A stretch of DNA of 64,000 bases from Phocaeicola faecalis (GCF_021730445.1 NZ_JADNRM010000001.1:573004-637003), one strand, 5' to 3'; shown: positions 9,301 through 17,615, counted from the first letter of the stretch. Numbers and translations are program-made. The notes: generated by a model from the sequence alone, not told the origin.

Positions 9301-10830
9301 ATCGAAGATTTGGCCCAGTTGATATTCGACCTGAAAAACGTAAACCCACAGGCACGAATCAGTGTGAAACTGGTGGCCGAAAGCGGAGTGGGAACCATTG
9401 CCACCGGAGTGGCCAAAGCGAAAGCCGACCTGATTGTCATCTCGGGAGCCGAAGGAGGAACCGGCGCGTCACCTGCCTCAAGTATGCGGTATGCAGGTAT
9501 CTCGCCCGAAATAGGGCTGAGTGAAACGCAACAGACCTTGGTACTGAACGGACTCCGCGGACAAGTAAAACTGCAAGTGGACGGACAGTTGAAAACCGGA
9601 CGGGACATTATCAATATGGCTTTGCTAGGTGCGGAAGAATTCGGTTTCGGCACCACCGCATTGATTGTGCTGGGATGCGTCATGATGCGCAAGTGCCACA
9701 CCAACACCTGTCCCGTGGGCGTGGCCACCCAAGACCCCGAACTGCGCAAACATTTCCGCGGGCATTATGAATATGTAGTGAATTATTTCACTTTTCTGGC
9801 ACAGGAAGTACGCGAATATCTGGCCGAAATGGGATTCGCCCGACTGGAAGATATCATCGGACGTACGGATTTAATTGAAATACAACAAATGCCCGGTGAG
9901 AAGAAATCCTCACTGCTGGACTTCGGCAAACTATTGCACAGAGTGGACAACGGAGCCGCCATACACCATGTCATAGAACAGAAGCACGATATCGCCCATG
10001 TAAAGGACGTAACCATTCTGACTGCCGCCCGGGATGCCATAGAAAACGGAAAAGAGATTTCCTTGGAATACACCATCGCCAACACAGACCGTTCGGTAGG
10101 AGCCATGCTCGCAGGGGCAGTTGCCAAGAAATACGGACAGGCAGGGCTTCCGGAACAGACCATCCACATCAAATTCAAAGGCTCGGCAGGACAAAGTTTC
10201 GGTGCATTCCTGACTCACGGCATCAGTTTCAAGCTGGAAGGTGAAGCGAATGACTACTTGGGAAAAGGACTGAGTGGCGGACGCATTGCAGTACTGCCCC
10301 CCGTGCGCAGCAATTTCGATGCGGAAAAGAATACCATCGCCGGAAACACCCTGCTGTATGGTGCTACCGATGGCGAGGTGTATATCAACGGACGAGTGGG
10401 TGAACGCTTCGCCGTCCGCAATTCCGGTGCGACCGCCGTGGTAGAAGGTGTAGGCGACCACTGTTGCGAATATATGACCGGAGGACGAGTCGTGGTACTG
10501 GGGGAAACCGGACGTAATTTTGCTGCCGGAATGAGCGGCGGGGTGGCTTACGTATGGGACAAACACCATCACTTCGATTATTTTTGCAACATGGAGATGG
10601 TGGAGCTTTCTCTTATTGAGGAAGCGTCTTACCGGAAAGAACTGCATGAACTGATTCGCCAGCATTACCTTTATACCGGCTCCAAACTGGCACGAACCAT
10701 GTTGGATGACTGGAATCGATATGTGGACGAATTTATCCAAGTAGTACCTATCGAATATAAACGAGTATTGCAAGAAGAACAAATGCGCAAGCTACAGCAA
10801 AAAATAGCTGATGTACAAAGAGATTATTAA
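6352..10830 (+). CDS. gltB: Glutamate synthase large subunit
   Basis: GltB transfers the glutamine amide to 2-oxoglutarate, forming two glutamates with electrons from GltD. The 1,492-residue length is typical. The N-terminal class II amidotransferase has HDACGVG with Cys near residue 19 after a short propeptide. The central and FMN-binding synthase domains follow, with GAMSFGAIS near residue 863. The 3Fe-4S cysteines are in CHTNTCPVGV near residue 1120, and the C-terminal GXGXG beta-helix domain closes the protein. It overlaps the long reading of gltD, and gltD's likely start lies 41 bp past the gltB stop. The pair forms an operon. Confidence 0.98.
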   Translation: MVKRKQNGLYDATNEHDACGVGMVVNIHGNKSHELVDSALKVLENMRHRGAEGADNKTGDGAGIMLQIPHEFILLQGIPVPEKGKYGTGLVFLPKDEKEQAGILSIMIEEIEREGLTLMHLRNVPTNPDCLGNDARTTEPDIKQVFITGVTDVENLERTLYVIRKKIEKRVRHKDFYIVSLSGKNIIYKGMLSSMQVREYFPDLTQPYFTSGLALVHSRFSTNTFPTWSLAQPFRLLAHNGEINTIRGNRGWMEARESVLSSPALGDIKAIRPIIQPGMSDSASLDNVLEFFVMSGLSLPHAMAMLVPESFNDKNPISEELKAFYEYHSILMEPWDGPAALLFSDGRFAGGMLDRNGLRPARYLITNNDMMVVASEVGVMDFEPGEIKEKGRLQPGKILMIDTEQGKIYYDGELKEQLASARPYRAWLSTNRIELDTLKSGRKIDNRIADYDRMLRTFGFSREDIERTLIPMCDTGAEPVASMGNDTPLAVLSDKPQLLFNYFRQQFAQVTNPAIDPIREELVMSLTEYIGAVGMNILIPSESHCKMVRLPHPVLNNTQLDILCNIRYKGFNTVKLPILFEVSKGKAGLQEALSALCKQAEQSVTDGVNYIILSDRSVDAAHAAIPSLLAVSAVHHHLISVQKRVQTALIVESGEIREVMHAALLLGYGASAINPYMAFAALDELVRKGDVQMNYETAEKNYIKAICKGLLKIMSKMGISTIRSYRGAKIFEAVGVSEELLRDYFGTQTSSIGGIRLEEVAKDAIALHDAGFSPKEVNDILPHNGLFSFRKDGERHAWNPETISTLQLATRLGSYKKFKEFTSMVDGKDSPLFLRDFFGHKRNPIDIEKVEPVENIVKHFVTGAMSFGAISKEAHEALALAMNKLGARSNTGEGGEDSDRITGTYEGISLCSKTKQIASGRFGVTAEYLVCAEEIQIKVAQGAKPGEGGQLPGFKVDEVIAKTRHSIPGISLISPPPHHDIYSIEDLAQLIFDLKNVNPQARISVKLVAESGVGTIATGVAKAKADLIVISGAEGGTGASPASSMRYAGISPEIGLSETQQTLVLNGLRGQVKLQVDGQLKTGRDIINMALLGAEEFGFGTTALIVLGCVMMRKCHTNTCPVGVATQDPELRKHFRGHYEYVVNYFTFLAQEVREYLAEMGFARLEDIIGRTDLIEIQQMPGEKKSSLLDFGKLLHRVDNGAAIHHVIEQKHDIAHVKDVTILTAARDAIENGKEISLEYTIANTDRSVGAMLAGAVAKKYGQAGLPEQTIHIKFKGSAGQSFGAFLTHGISFKLEGEANDYLGKGLSGGRIAVLPPVRSNFDAEKNTIAGNTLLYGATDGEVYINGRVGERFAVRNSGATAVVEGVGDHCCEYMTGGRVVVLGETGRNFAAGMSGGVAYVWDKHHHFDYFCNMEMVELSLIEEASYRKELHELIRQHYLYTGSKLARTMLDDWNRYVDEFIQVVPIEYKRVLQEEQMRKLQQKIADVQRDY

Positions 10831-10870
10831 TACATCACACAAATTATCAACAAAGAAATACAACAAAGAG

Positions 10871-12211
10871 ATGGGAAATCCAAAAGCATTTTTAACCATT
10901 CCGCGTCAGGAGGCGGGCTACCGTCCCATTCACGACCGGATATCAGACTATAGCGAAGTGGAACAGACTTTGAACAGCCGTGACCGTAAACTTCAAGCTT
11001 CACGCTGCATGGACTGCGGTGTTCCTTTCTGCCACTGGGCCTGTCCGCTGGGCAACAAGCAGCCCGAATTTCAAGATGCCCTCTACAAAGGCAAATGGGA
11101 GGAAGCCTACAAGATATTGAACGAGACCAACGACTTTCCTGAGTTCACAGGCCGCATTTGCCCCGCCCTCTGCGAAAAAAGTTGCGTGCTGAAACTAAGC
11201 ATGGACTCCCCCGTCACCATCCGCGAGAATGAAGCGGCCATTGCCGAAGCAGCCTTCCGCGAAGGTTATATCAAACCCCGACACATCGAACGCAACGGGC
11301 GGAAAGTAGCCGTTATCGGTGCCGGGCCTGCAGGACTGGCTGCTGCCAACCAACTCAACGGAAAAGGTTACACTGTGACCGTCTTTGACAAAAACGAGGC
11401 TCCCGGCGGCCTGCTGCGTTACGGTATCCCCAACTTCAAGCTGCACAAACCCATCATCGACCGCCGTATCCGGGTGATGGAAGAAGAGGGCATTCTCTTC
11501 AAAATGAACAGCGACATGGATGTGCGGCAACTCCCCGAAGGTTTTGACGCTTACTGCATCTGTACCGGAGCTCCGACCGCGCGCGACCTCTCCGTTCCCG
11601 GACGCGAACTGAAAGGTATCCATCCGGCACTGGATATGCTGGCTCAACAAAACCGTATCCTTGCCGGCATGACGTTCACGAAAGAACAATTGGTTACTGC
11701 CAAAGGTAAGAAAGTAGTAGTCATCGGCGGAGGTGACACCGGTAGCGACTGCATCGGAACCAGCAACCGGCAAGGTGCTGCAAGCGTCACCCAAATCGAA
11801 ATCATGCCTCAACCGCCCGTAGGACAGAACCCTGCCACTCCGTGGCCCCAATTCCCCATTGTGCTGAAAACCACCTCTTCTCACGAAGAAGGGTGTAGCC
11901 GCCGGTGGTCCCTTGCCACTCATAAGTTTCTCGGCAAAAACGGTAAAGTCTGCGGTGTGGAAGTGGAACAGGTGGAATGGATTCCCAATCCCGACGGTGG
12001 CCGCCCTATCATGAGACCCACCGGAAAGGTGGAAGTGATTGAAGCCGACCTGGTTCTTCTGGCAATGGGATTCTTAAAGCCCGAACAACCTGAATTTCCC
12101 GAAAATGTCTTTGTGGCGGGAGATGCCGCAAGCGGAGCCAGCCTGGTGGTACGCGCCATTGCCGACGGACGGAAAGCGGCAACGGATATAAACAGTTATC
12201 TCACTAAATAA
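10871..12211 (+). CDS. gltD: Glutamate synthase small subunit
   Basis: GltD oxidises NAD(P)H and passes electrons to GltB. I chose the ATG at 10871 (MGNPKAFLTIPRQEAGYR), preceded by AAAGAG, because family members begin this way; an upstream in-frame ATG at 10811 would add 20 unusual residues and overlap gltB. The 446-residue product has N-terminal 4Fe-4S cysteines (CMDCGVPFCHWACP and CPALCEKSC), an FAD-binding GAGPAGLAAANQL motif near residue 150 and an NAD(P)-binding GGGDTGSDC motif near residue 285. It is followed by asnB on the same strand. Confidence 0.97.
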   Translation: MGNPKAFLTIPRQEAGYRPIHDRISDYSEVEQTLNSRDRKLQASRCMDCGVPFCHWACPLGNKQPEFQDALYKGKWEEAYKILNETNDFPEFTGRICPALCEKSCVLKLSMDSPVTIRENEAAIAEAAFREGYIKPRHIERNGRKVAVIGAGPAGLAAANQLNGKGYTVTVFDKNEAPGGLLRYGIPNFKLHKPIIDRRIRVMEEEGILFKMNSDMDVRQLPEGFDAYCICTGAPTARDLSVPGRELKGIHPALDMLAQQNRILAGMTFTKEQLVTAKGKKVVVIGGGDTGSDCIGTSNRQGAASVTQIEIMPQPPVGQNPATPWPQFPIVLKTTSSHEEGCSRRWSLATHKFLGKNGKVCGVEVEQVEWIPNPDGGRPIMRPTGKVEVIEADLVLLAMGFLKPEQPEFPENVFVAGDAASGASLVVRAIADGRKAATDINSYLTK

Positions 12212-12294
12212 GGAAAATATATTCGCATTCATTGACCGTCCACTCTTTCCATACAAGTGTTTCAGCACTTTTAAGAGAGGCATCATCCACCGTA

Positions 12295-12318
12295 GGGGCA
12301 GACCCATGTGTCCGCCCC
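12295..12318. repeat. Isolated GC-rich palindrome
   Basis: GGGGCAGACCC...GTCCGCCCC is an imperfect palindrome centred on CCATG in the gltD-asnB gap. It resembles the palindrome at 2296 and the internal palindromes of the 152-bp elements. It is probably a small dispersed repeat. Confidence 0.6.
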
Positions 12319-12361
12319 CCAAAAATACAACTAATATTAACTACCAAAAACAAATACAACC

Positions 12362-14029
12362 ATGTGTGGAATCATCGGAATATTCAACATCAAGCAACAA
12401 ACGCAGGAACTGCGCCGGAAAGCCTTGAAAATGTCTCAAAAACTCCGTCACCGCGGACCGGACTGGAGTGGAATCTATGTGGGCGGCTCTACCATCCTGG
12501 CTCATGAACGCCTCTCCATCGTAGACCCTCAAAGCGGAGGCCAACCTCTATACAGTCCCGACCGGAAACAAATCCTTGCCGTAAACGGAGAAATCTACAA
12601 CCATCGGGATATACGTGCAAAATACGCCGGAAAGTATGCATTCCAAACCGGAAGCGACTGCGAAGTCATCCTTGCCCTATACAAAGACAAAGGCATCCGC
12701 TTTTTGGAAGATTTGAACGGCATCTTCGCCTTTGCCCTCTATGATGAAGAGAAAGACGATTTTCTCATTGCCCGCGACCCCATCGGCGTCATACCTTTAT
12801 ATATAGGTAAGGACAAAGAAGGAAAAATATATTGTGCCAGCGAACTGAAAGCTCTTGAAGGGTTCTGCGATGAATACGAACCTTTTCTTCCCGGTCATTA
12901 CTATTGGGGGAAAGAGGGCAAGATGACCCGTTGGTATGTCCGTGACTGGTTTGACTACGAAGCCGTGAAAAACAACAGTGTTCATTCTCAGGACATACAC
13001 GACGGACTGGAAGAGGCGGTTAAATGCCAACTGATGAGTGATGTGCCCTACGGCGTACTTCTTTCCGGCGGTCTGGACAGTTCCGTCATCTCTGCCATTG
13101 CCAAAAAATATTCCAAGAAGCGTGTCGAGACTGATGACAAGAAAGATGCCTGGTGGCCTCAACTCCATTCATTTGCCATCGGTCTGGAAGGTGCGCCCGA
13201 CCTGATAAAAGCCCGCGAAGTGGCCGATTTTATCGGAACTGTCCACCATGAAATCCATTATACCCTTCAAGAAGGTCTGGATGCGCTTCGCGATGTCATT
13301 TACTACATTGAGACGTATGATGTCACCACCGTCCGCGCGTCTACCCCAATGTATTTGCTGGCACGCGTCATTAAAAGCATGGGAATCAAAATGGTACTGA
13401 GTGGTGAGGGAGCTGACGAAGTGTTTGGCGGCTATCTATATTTCCACAAAGCTCCTACCGCCCAAGCTTTTCACGAAGAGACCGTCCGCAAACTGAGTAA
13501 ACTCCATTTATACGACTGTCTCCGCGCCAATAAATCACTGGCCGCATGGGGAGTGGAAGGACGTGTGCCTTTCCTGGACAAAGAATTTCTGGATACAGCC
13601 ATGCGTCTGAATCCCAAAGCCAAGATGTGTTTTGGAAACACCATCGAAAAGAAAATAGTCCGCGAAGCCTTTGCCGATATGTTGCCCGAAAGCGTGGTAT
13701 GGCGTCAAAAGGAACAATTCAGTGACGGTGTGGGCTATAGCTGGATTGATACGCTGAAAGCCGTGACAGCCGAGGCCGTCACGGACGAACAAATGGCACA
13801 TGCTGCCGAGCGTTTCCCCATCAATACTCCGATGAACAAGGAAGAATACTATTACCGAAGCATCTTTGAAGAACATTTCCCCAGCGAAAGTGCGGCGAAA
13901 TGTGTGCCGAGCGTTCCCAGTGTTGCCTGTTCTACGGCTGAAGCTCTTGCGTGGGACACCGCCTTCAAGAACATGAACGACCCCAGTGGCCGTGCTGTAA
14001 AGGGAGTGCATGAAGAAGCCTACCAATAA
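12362..14029 (+). CDS. asnB: Asparagine synthase (glutamine-hydrolysing)
   Basis: AsnB converts aspartate to asparagine using glutamine and ATP. The 555-residue product begins MCGIIGIFN with Cys2 exposed as the Ntn nucleophile, followed by RHRGPDWSG. The synthetase domain has the PP-loop LSGGLDSSVIS near residue 237 and the conserved SGEGADEVFGGY near residue 347. Length and motifs match the housekeeping bacterial enzyme. It follows gltD by 150 bp and ends the glutamine-nitrogen island. Confidence 0.97.
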   Translation: MCGIIGIFNIKQQTQELRRKALKMSQKLRHRGPDWSGIYVGGSTILAHERLSIVDPQSGGQPLYSPDRKQILAVNGEIYNHRDIRAKYAGKYAFQTGSDCEVILALYKDKGIRFLEDLNGIFAFALYDEEKDDFLIARDPIGVIPLYIGKDKEGKIYCASELKALEGFCDEYEPFLPGHYYWGKEGKMTRWYVRDWFDYEAVKNNSVHSQDIHDGLEEAVKCQLMSDVPYGVLLSGGLDSSVISAIAKKYSKKRVETDDKKDAWWPQLHSFAIGLEGAPDLIKAREVADFIGTVHHEIHYTLQEGLDALRDVIYYIETYDVTTVRASTPMYLLARVIKSMGIKMVLSGEGADEVFGGYLYFHKAPTAQAFHEETVRKLSKLHLYDCLRANKSLAAWGVEGRVPFLDKEFLDTAMRLNPKAKMCFGNTIEKKIVREAFADMLPESVVWRQKEQFSDGVGYSWIDTLKAVTAEAVTDEQMAHAAERFPINTPMNKEEYYYRSIFEEHFPSESAAKCVPSVPSVACSTAEALAWDTAFKNMNDPSGRAVKGVHEEAYQ

Positions 14030-14051
14030 ATCCGGCATCAATTGACACAAC

Positions 14052-14084
14052 AAAAGCGGATAACTGAAAAAATTATCCGCTTTT
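14052..14084 (+). terminator. asnB terminator
   Basis: AAAAGCGGATAA and TTATCCGCTTTT form a 12-bp stem around a 9-base loop, 22 bp after the asnB stop. The terminal Ts give a short U-run. Confidence 0.85.
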
Positions 14085-14164
14085 AGTTTCTCCGTTTCAA
14101 AAGAAAGATATATATTTGCAACGCTTTTTCAGAAAAGCATCTGCAATTGCAGAAAAAAACAGTT

Positions 14165-14237
14165 GCCGAAATAGCTCAGTTGGTAGAGCAATTCATTCGT
14201 AATGAATAGGTCCCGGGTTCGAGTCCCGGTTTCGGCT
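14165..14237 (+). tRNA. tRNA-Thr (anticodon CGT)
   Basis: The 73-nt gene folds as a standard cloverleaf: acceptor GCCGAAA pairs with TTTCGGC, the D arm contains AGCTCAGTTGGTAGAGC, the anticodon arm is TTCAT-TCGTAAT-GAA with anticodon CGT, and the T arm is CCGGGTTCGAGTCCCGG. CCA is not encoded. Its 3' half is duplicated at 14979-15019, marking it as an integration target. Confidence 0.96.
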
Positions 14238-14242
14238 CATCA

Positions 14243-14280
14243 AATAGGCTGCATCACAATGATGGCAGCCTATTATTTTT
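14243..14280 (+). terminator. tRNA-Thr terminator
   Basis: AATAGGCTGC and GCAGCCTATT form a 10-bp stem followed by ATTTTTT directly after the tRNA. The first bases of the stem overlap the duplicated att segment. Confidence 0.8.
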
Positions 14281-14503
14281 TCCGAGGCAGTGAAATTTAA
14301 TGGGAACTGAGCAGACGAGATGTTACGGTGCAGTAGATATGATGGTCGGAAATGATTGTCGCAAACATTAAAGTTTATGGCAACTATTTATCTATCAGTC
14401 TTAAAAAACAATACAAACCAGCAAAAGGAACTTATATTAAATATTAAGCTGAATCCTTGATATTCTGAAACAGAATAGCTATTTTTGTCAAAATGATATA
14501 ATA

Positions 14504-14746
14504 ATGGGAAATTGGAGTGACCAGCAATAAATAAAAAAAGAAGGGAAGGAAAAGGATAAAACAAGACGAGAAAAACTCGCAGGGTATTTCTTCGACCTGT
14601 CTAAACTTTCTTTTGCAGGGTTGGTTATAAGTATTATATTACCGCTGTTCTCTAATGTTGAAAATACAATATTATGGCTTGCGGCATTATTCGGAACAGT
14701 ATTAACAATTTCGTCAGCTATGCTGGCGAATAAAATATTAAAGTAG
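14504..14746 (+). pseudogene. Small membrane protein gene with an in-frame TAA at codon 9
   Basis: Reading from ATG 14504 gives MGNWSDQQ, then TAA at 14528-14530, then an uninterrupted frame of 71 residues in the same phase: a charged stretch (KDKTRREKLAGYFFDLSKL) followed by two hydrophobic segments, ending at TAG 14746. The continuous frame and gene-like composition after the stop suggest a CAA-to-TAA nonsense mutation in an 80-codon gene. It resembles small two-helix proteins I associate with Bacteroides mobile elements (DUF6722-like, from memory and uncertain). The next small gene begins 2 bp later, implying an original gene pair. Confidence 0.6.
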
Positions 14747-14748
14747 AT

Positions 14749-14853
14749 ATGGAAGCATTAGTCGCAGTTTTTGCATTAGGATGTGTAATAGTCGGAGGTA
14801 TATATCTGTGGACTTTTACACAAAACGGTAAAAAATGGTTGAAAAACCTATAG
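14749..14853 (+). CDS. 34-residue single-pass membrane peptide
   Basis: ATG at 14749 directly follows the stop of the preceding broken gene. The product starts MEALVAVFALGCVIVGGIYLW and ends NGKKWLKNL: one hydrophobic helix and a basic tail. It is too short for routine annotation. Coupling to the upstream frame and the membrane composition support a real gene. I do not recognise a function; the location inside a tRNA-bracketed element suggests mobile-element cargo. Confidence 0.5.
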   Translation: MEALVAVFALGCVIVGGIYLWTFTQNGKKWLKNL

Positions 14854-15019
14854 AAACAATATAATTATCAACTTACCAAATCACTAAAAACAATCGTATG
14901 ACTGTCGGTTTGATTGTCGCAACATAAGATTTTGCAAGTCTAAAGAATTTAAAACCAATAATTACCTATCATTTTTTGATTCATTCGTAATGAATAGGTC
15001 CCGGTTTCGGCTCATCAAA

Positions 15020-15171
15020 GGGGTTGTGTCAAAACGTGGATAATGCTGTCGTTTCGTTCGTAGGGGCGAGATTCGCTCGCCCAAAAACAGTTTACTTTGT
15101 GTCTTCGGGCAGGCAAACCCTGCCCCTACAGCTGACGATGGGATAGGCTGGTTTAGTTTTGACACACTCCC
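15020..15171. repeat. Dispersed 152-bp inverted-repeat element, copy 2
   Basis: This is a reverse-oriented copy of the element at 2126-2276. It begins TTGTGTCAAAACG and ends TAGTTTTGACACACTCC, with the same internal palindromes. It abuts the truncated att copy at 15019 with no gap, so its insertion or excision may be linked to the ghost element boundary. Confidence 0.8.
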
Positions 15172-15187
15172 TTACCCCCCCTCTTCC

Positions 15188-15430
15188 TTAATTAATCTCT
15201 TCCTTGTATTTTATCACCGCCCTATAATGCAGTTTATGTGCCAATGTTATAAACTCATCATTTAATCTTTGAGGCACGCACGGCTCACCGGTTATATAAT
15301 CTATGCTGTCACAATAAATACTGACTCGCCCCGCCAAATACATAAAGTGCTTCACATCTATATCCTCACTACCCAGCGTTCTGACAAAGAACTCACTTGA
15401 GTAGTACTCGGGGTCTTCCATTCCTTCCAT
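15188..15430 (-). CDS. Hypothetical 80-residue acidic protein
   Basis: The frame starts MEGMEDPEYYSSEFF; a second ATG three codons in (15421) is an equally good start. There is no signal peptide or membrane helix. Composition is mixed and protein-like, with Cys residues near 39 and 50 and a charged C-terminus ending YKEEIN. I do not recognise a family. It sits alone between the 152-bp repeat and the terminator of the GHL10 gene, with AAAGAG close upstream of the start. Confidence 0.5.
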   Translation of the reverse strand: MEGMEDPEYYSSEFFVRTLGSEDIDVKHFMYLAGRVSIYCDSIDYITGEPCVPQRLNDEFITLAHKLHYRAVIKYKEEIN

Positions 15431-15483
15431 ATTCTCTTTTTTATATTATATGCAACAAAGGTCGACATTTAATCGGAATAAAC

Positions 15484-15543
15484 AAATAAAAACTCCGATA
15501 CAATTTCCCTTTATCAGAAAATTATATCGGAGCTTCACCCCAC
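15484..15543 (-). terminator. Terminator of the GH29-GHL10 unit
   Basis: On the minus strand CTCCGATATAATTT pairs with AAATTGTATCGGAG across an 11-base loop, followed by TTTTTATTTG. It lies about 25 bp after the GHL10 stop codon. Confidence 0.8.
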
Positions 15544-15566
15544 TACTCCATAAGAATAATGCAGGT

Positions 15567-17615
15567 TTACTTCACTATAAAGCCTCTTTTATCCAAATAA
15601 GCTTTAAAACGGTGCAGATATTCTTCGCTGGGGCCGGCAAAAAAAGAAACGCCCGAAGCTCCATTGTCATAGGCTTCGTCCAACGCTTTCTCAAAATCAT
15701 CTTTGATATCGCCAAACATTAACCCTGCATATACCTTTGCCCGCCCATTGACGGTTTGCACGCTTTCCTGCACCGAACGGCCAATCCATTCGGCACCTTC
15801 GTAATAAAATTTATTATAAATCATCGGGAAATAAGCATCCAGCGACCAGTTGCCCCAATCCTGACGAACCATCTTCCGCGCCATGGAAGGCCCGGGGAAT
15901 ACGGCTGCCGAAATAAACTTATGGTCGGCTTTTACAGCTTTCGTAATGGCCTCTACCACATGAGTGACCGCATCCAAACGGAAGTTTATCCAACTCTGAT
16001 TCTCCATCGGATACTTCAGTTCCAAAGGGTCTTGACCAGTCTGCGCCTTGAACAGTGCCCGACAAGTGTCACAATAACAATAGTCGTATTCAGGCAATTC
16101 CTCTTTCTGCTCGATGCCATAGTTTTTCCACAGACTGACCGGCAGCACGACATCCGGCATACGGACGTAATCCAGATGAACTCCGTCTACATAGGGCTTA
16201 TGAGCCTCTTTCACATAATCTTCTGCCAAATACTGAGCCACTCCCGAATGATTGGGACAAAGGAAACGGTAATAATCCACATAAGCAGGCTTGTCGTGAC
16301 TCGACTCTCCCTTACGGTTGACAGCATACCAGTCAGGATGCTTGTCCAGCAATTCCGCACGGTTCATCGTCCACTTCCAATAGTGGGCTTCCAGACCGGC
16401 TTCCTTGCACATGCGGTAAATGTCCTCATCATAACCTTCAAAAAGCACTCCCGAAATGCCACATTCTTTCAACAACTTGAACCACTTCTGCCAGTCTGCC
16501 GCCGAACGGTCTTTAGGAACACCTGTCCACACCCAGTTCTTCACTTGGCGCGAAGCTATTTTCTCTATATGGAAACGTCCTTCATTATTAATGACATAGC
16601 GCACTCGCTCTGCCGGATTCGATATAGCAATGCGATACGTGTTCCGGGTAGCCTCCACCGTAATCTCGGCACCGGCAGGAAGATTCTTCAGTTCCTTTTC
16701 CGTAAGGAAGAAGCTGTCTTTGGTACGCAGATAGTTATGCTCTTTTCCGTAATATTCCTGCTGGGCATAGAACATAGCCCACAGCAGTTTATACATGGGC
16801 TGATTGTAAGGATAGACAAATCCGGCCTTGCCCGTCCCTACCTTATCATCGGAAAAATAAAGATAGCCCCAACGGTCGGGCATGTGCATATCAATCTTTC
16901 CGGTAGCACTCCACACCCAGTTTTCTTCAGGACCGTTCGGCTTCAACCACTGCACGCGCGAGAAATTGATGCGCCACGTATTTCCCGCCTTCAGGGGATT
17001 ATTGAAATTCATGGTCAACGCCTGATGGGGAATGGCCATCTCCACACTCCAATATCTGTCTTTATCCTTCGGTTTATTCAACGTTCCCTCGCAATGAACG
17101 GCCATCTTCATTCCCGGACAGTCCCACTGCACCATGAAGTTACCGCCGGAGCGATAAGGCTTGTCCAGCATCAAATCGAAGATGACTCCCCGGGCATTGG
17201 TCTCGATTTCAAAGTAATTATGTCCGTCACTGTCCGGGTCAATAAATACCTCGAAGTCATTATCATAGTAAATAATGGTATCGCGGCGAGTCAGACGCGC
17301 CTTTATATCCTCTTCTTCAAGGACGGCGCCAATATACAGATAATTGTCGTCCCAAAGCATTTTGGCCGTTGTCTCATATTTGGGAGCAGGAAATCCCTCT
17401 CCGCTGATGTCGACAAAAGGAGCCGTAGCTTCGGCCTTCTGCCACGAACTTTCGTTCAACTTACCGTCTATCTTCAGTTTTCCGTCTGCACGATAGCAAA
17501 CATACGTGCGGGGGTCTGTCAGGAAACGTTCATATTTCTCATACAGACTCTGGGCTCCGGCAGGGAGACAAGACAACAACAGCAGGAGCGAGTAAAAGTA
17601 TTTCAGTTTTTTCAT
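15567..17615 (-). CDS. Secreted CBM9-like plus GHL10-type TIM-barrel hydrolase
   Basis: The 682-residue product starts with a signal peptide (MKKLKYFYSLLLLLSCLPAGA). Residues about 35-255 look like a carbohydrate-binding CBM9-like domain (GKLKIDGKLNESSWQKA, FEVFIDPDSDGHNYFEIE). Residues about 360-680 look like a glycosyl-hydrolase-like 10 barrel (VDGVHLDYVRMP, SLDAYFPMIYN). GHL10 enzymes are thought to act on carbohydrates but the substrate here is unknown. It follows the GH29 fucosidase by 20 bp and shares its transcript, suggesting joint action on a fucose-containing glycan. No SusC/SusD genes are nearby. Confidence 0.85.
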   Translation of the reverse strand: MKKLKYFYSLLLLLSCLPAGAQSLYEKYERFLTDPRTYVCYRADGKLKIDGKLNESSWQKAEATAPFVDISGEGFPAPKYETTAKMLWDDNYLYIGAVLEEEDIKARLTRRDTIIYYDNDFEVFIDPDSDGHNYFEIETNARGVIFDLMLDKPYRSGGNFMVQWDCPGMKMAVHCEGTLNKPKDKDRYWSVEMAIPHQALTMNFNNPLKAGNTWRINFSRVQWLKPNGPEENWVWSATGKIDMHMPDRWGYLYFSDDKVGTGKAGFVYPYNQPMYKLLWAMFYAQQEYYGKEHNYLRTKDSFFLTEKELKNLPAGAEITVEATRNTYRIAISNPAERVRYVINNEGRFHIEKIASRQVKNWVWTGVPKDRSAADWQKWFKLLKECGISGVLFEGYDEDIYRMCKEAGLEAHYWKWTMNRAELLDKHPDWYAVNRKGESSHDKPAYVDYYRFLCPNHSGVAQYLAEDYVKEAHKPYVDGVHLDYVRMPDVVLPVSLWKNYGIEQKEELPEYDYCYCDTCRALFKAQTGQDPLELKYPMENQSWINFRLDAVTHVVEAITKAVKADHKFISAAVFPGPSMARKMVRQDWGNWSLDAYFPMIYNKFYYEGAEWIGRSVQESVQTVNGRAKVYAGLMFGDIKDDFEKALDEAYDNGASGVSFFAGPSEEYLHRFKAYLDKRGFIVK

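Larger units (their letters stand above)
14191..15019. mobile_element. Ghost element bracketed by a duplicated tRNA-Thr 3' end
   Basis: The tRNA anticodon-to-3' region plus flank (14191-14244, 54 bp) reappears at 14979-15019 (41 bp). The second copy is identical except for a 13-bp deletion between two TCCCGG repeats that removes the T arm. This is the signature of att sites left by a tRNA-targeted integrase. No integrase remains; only two tiny genes (14504-14853) lie inside. TGATTGTCGCAA occurs near both ends of the interior (about 14353 and 14914). I infer a degraded integrative element or satellite. Confidence 0.75.

Noticed and set aside
12362-14029. AsnB as the missing lasso-type cyclase for the peptide operon
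   Set aside because: It has the intact Cys2 amidotransferase half and full housekeeping length, lies 8 kb away and belongs to the nitrogen island. Lasso cyclases usually lack a working glutaminase site.
14528-14530. In-frame TAA read as a recoded codon
   Set aside because: TAA is not used for selenocysteine or pyrrolysine, and no recoding signal is visible. A nonsense mutation is simpler.
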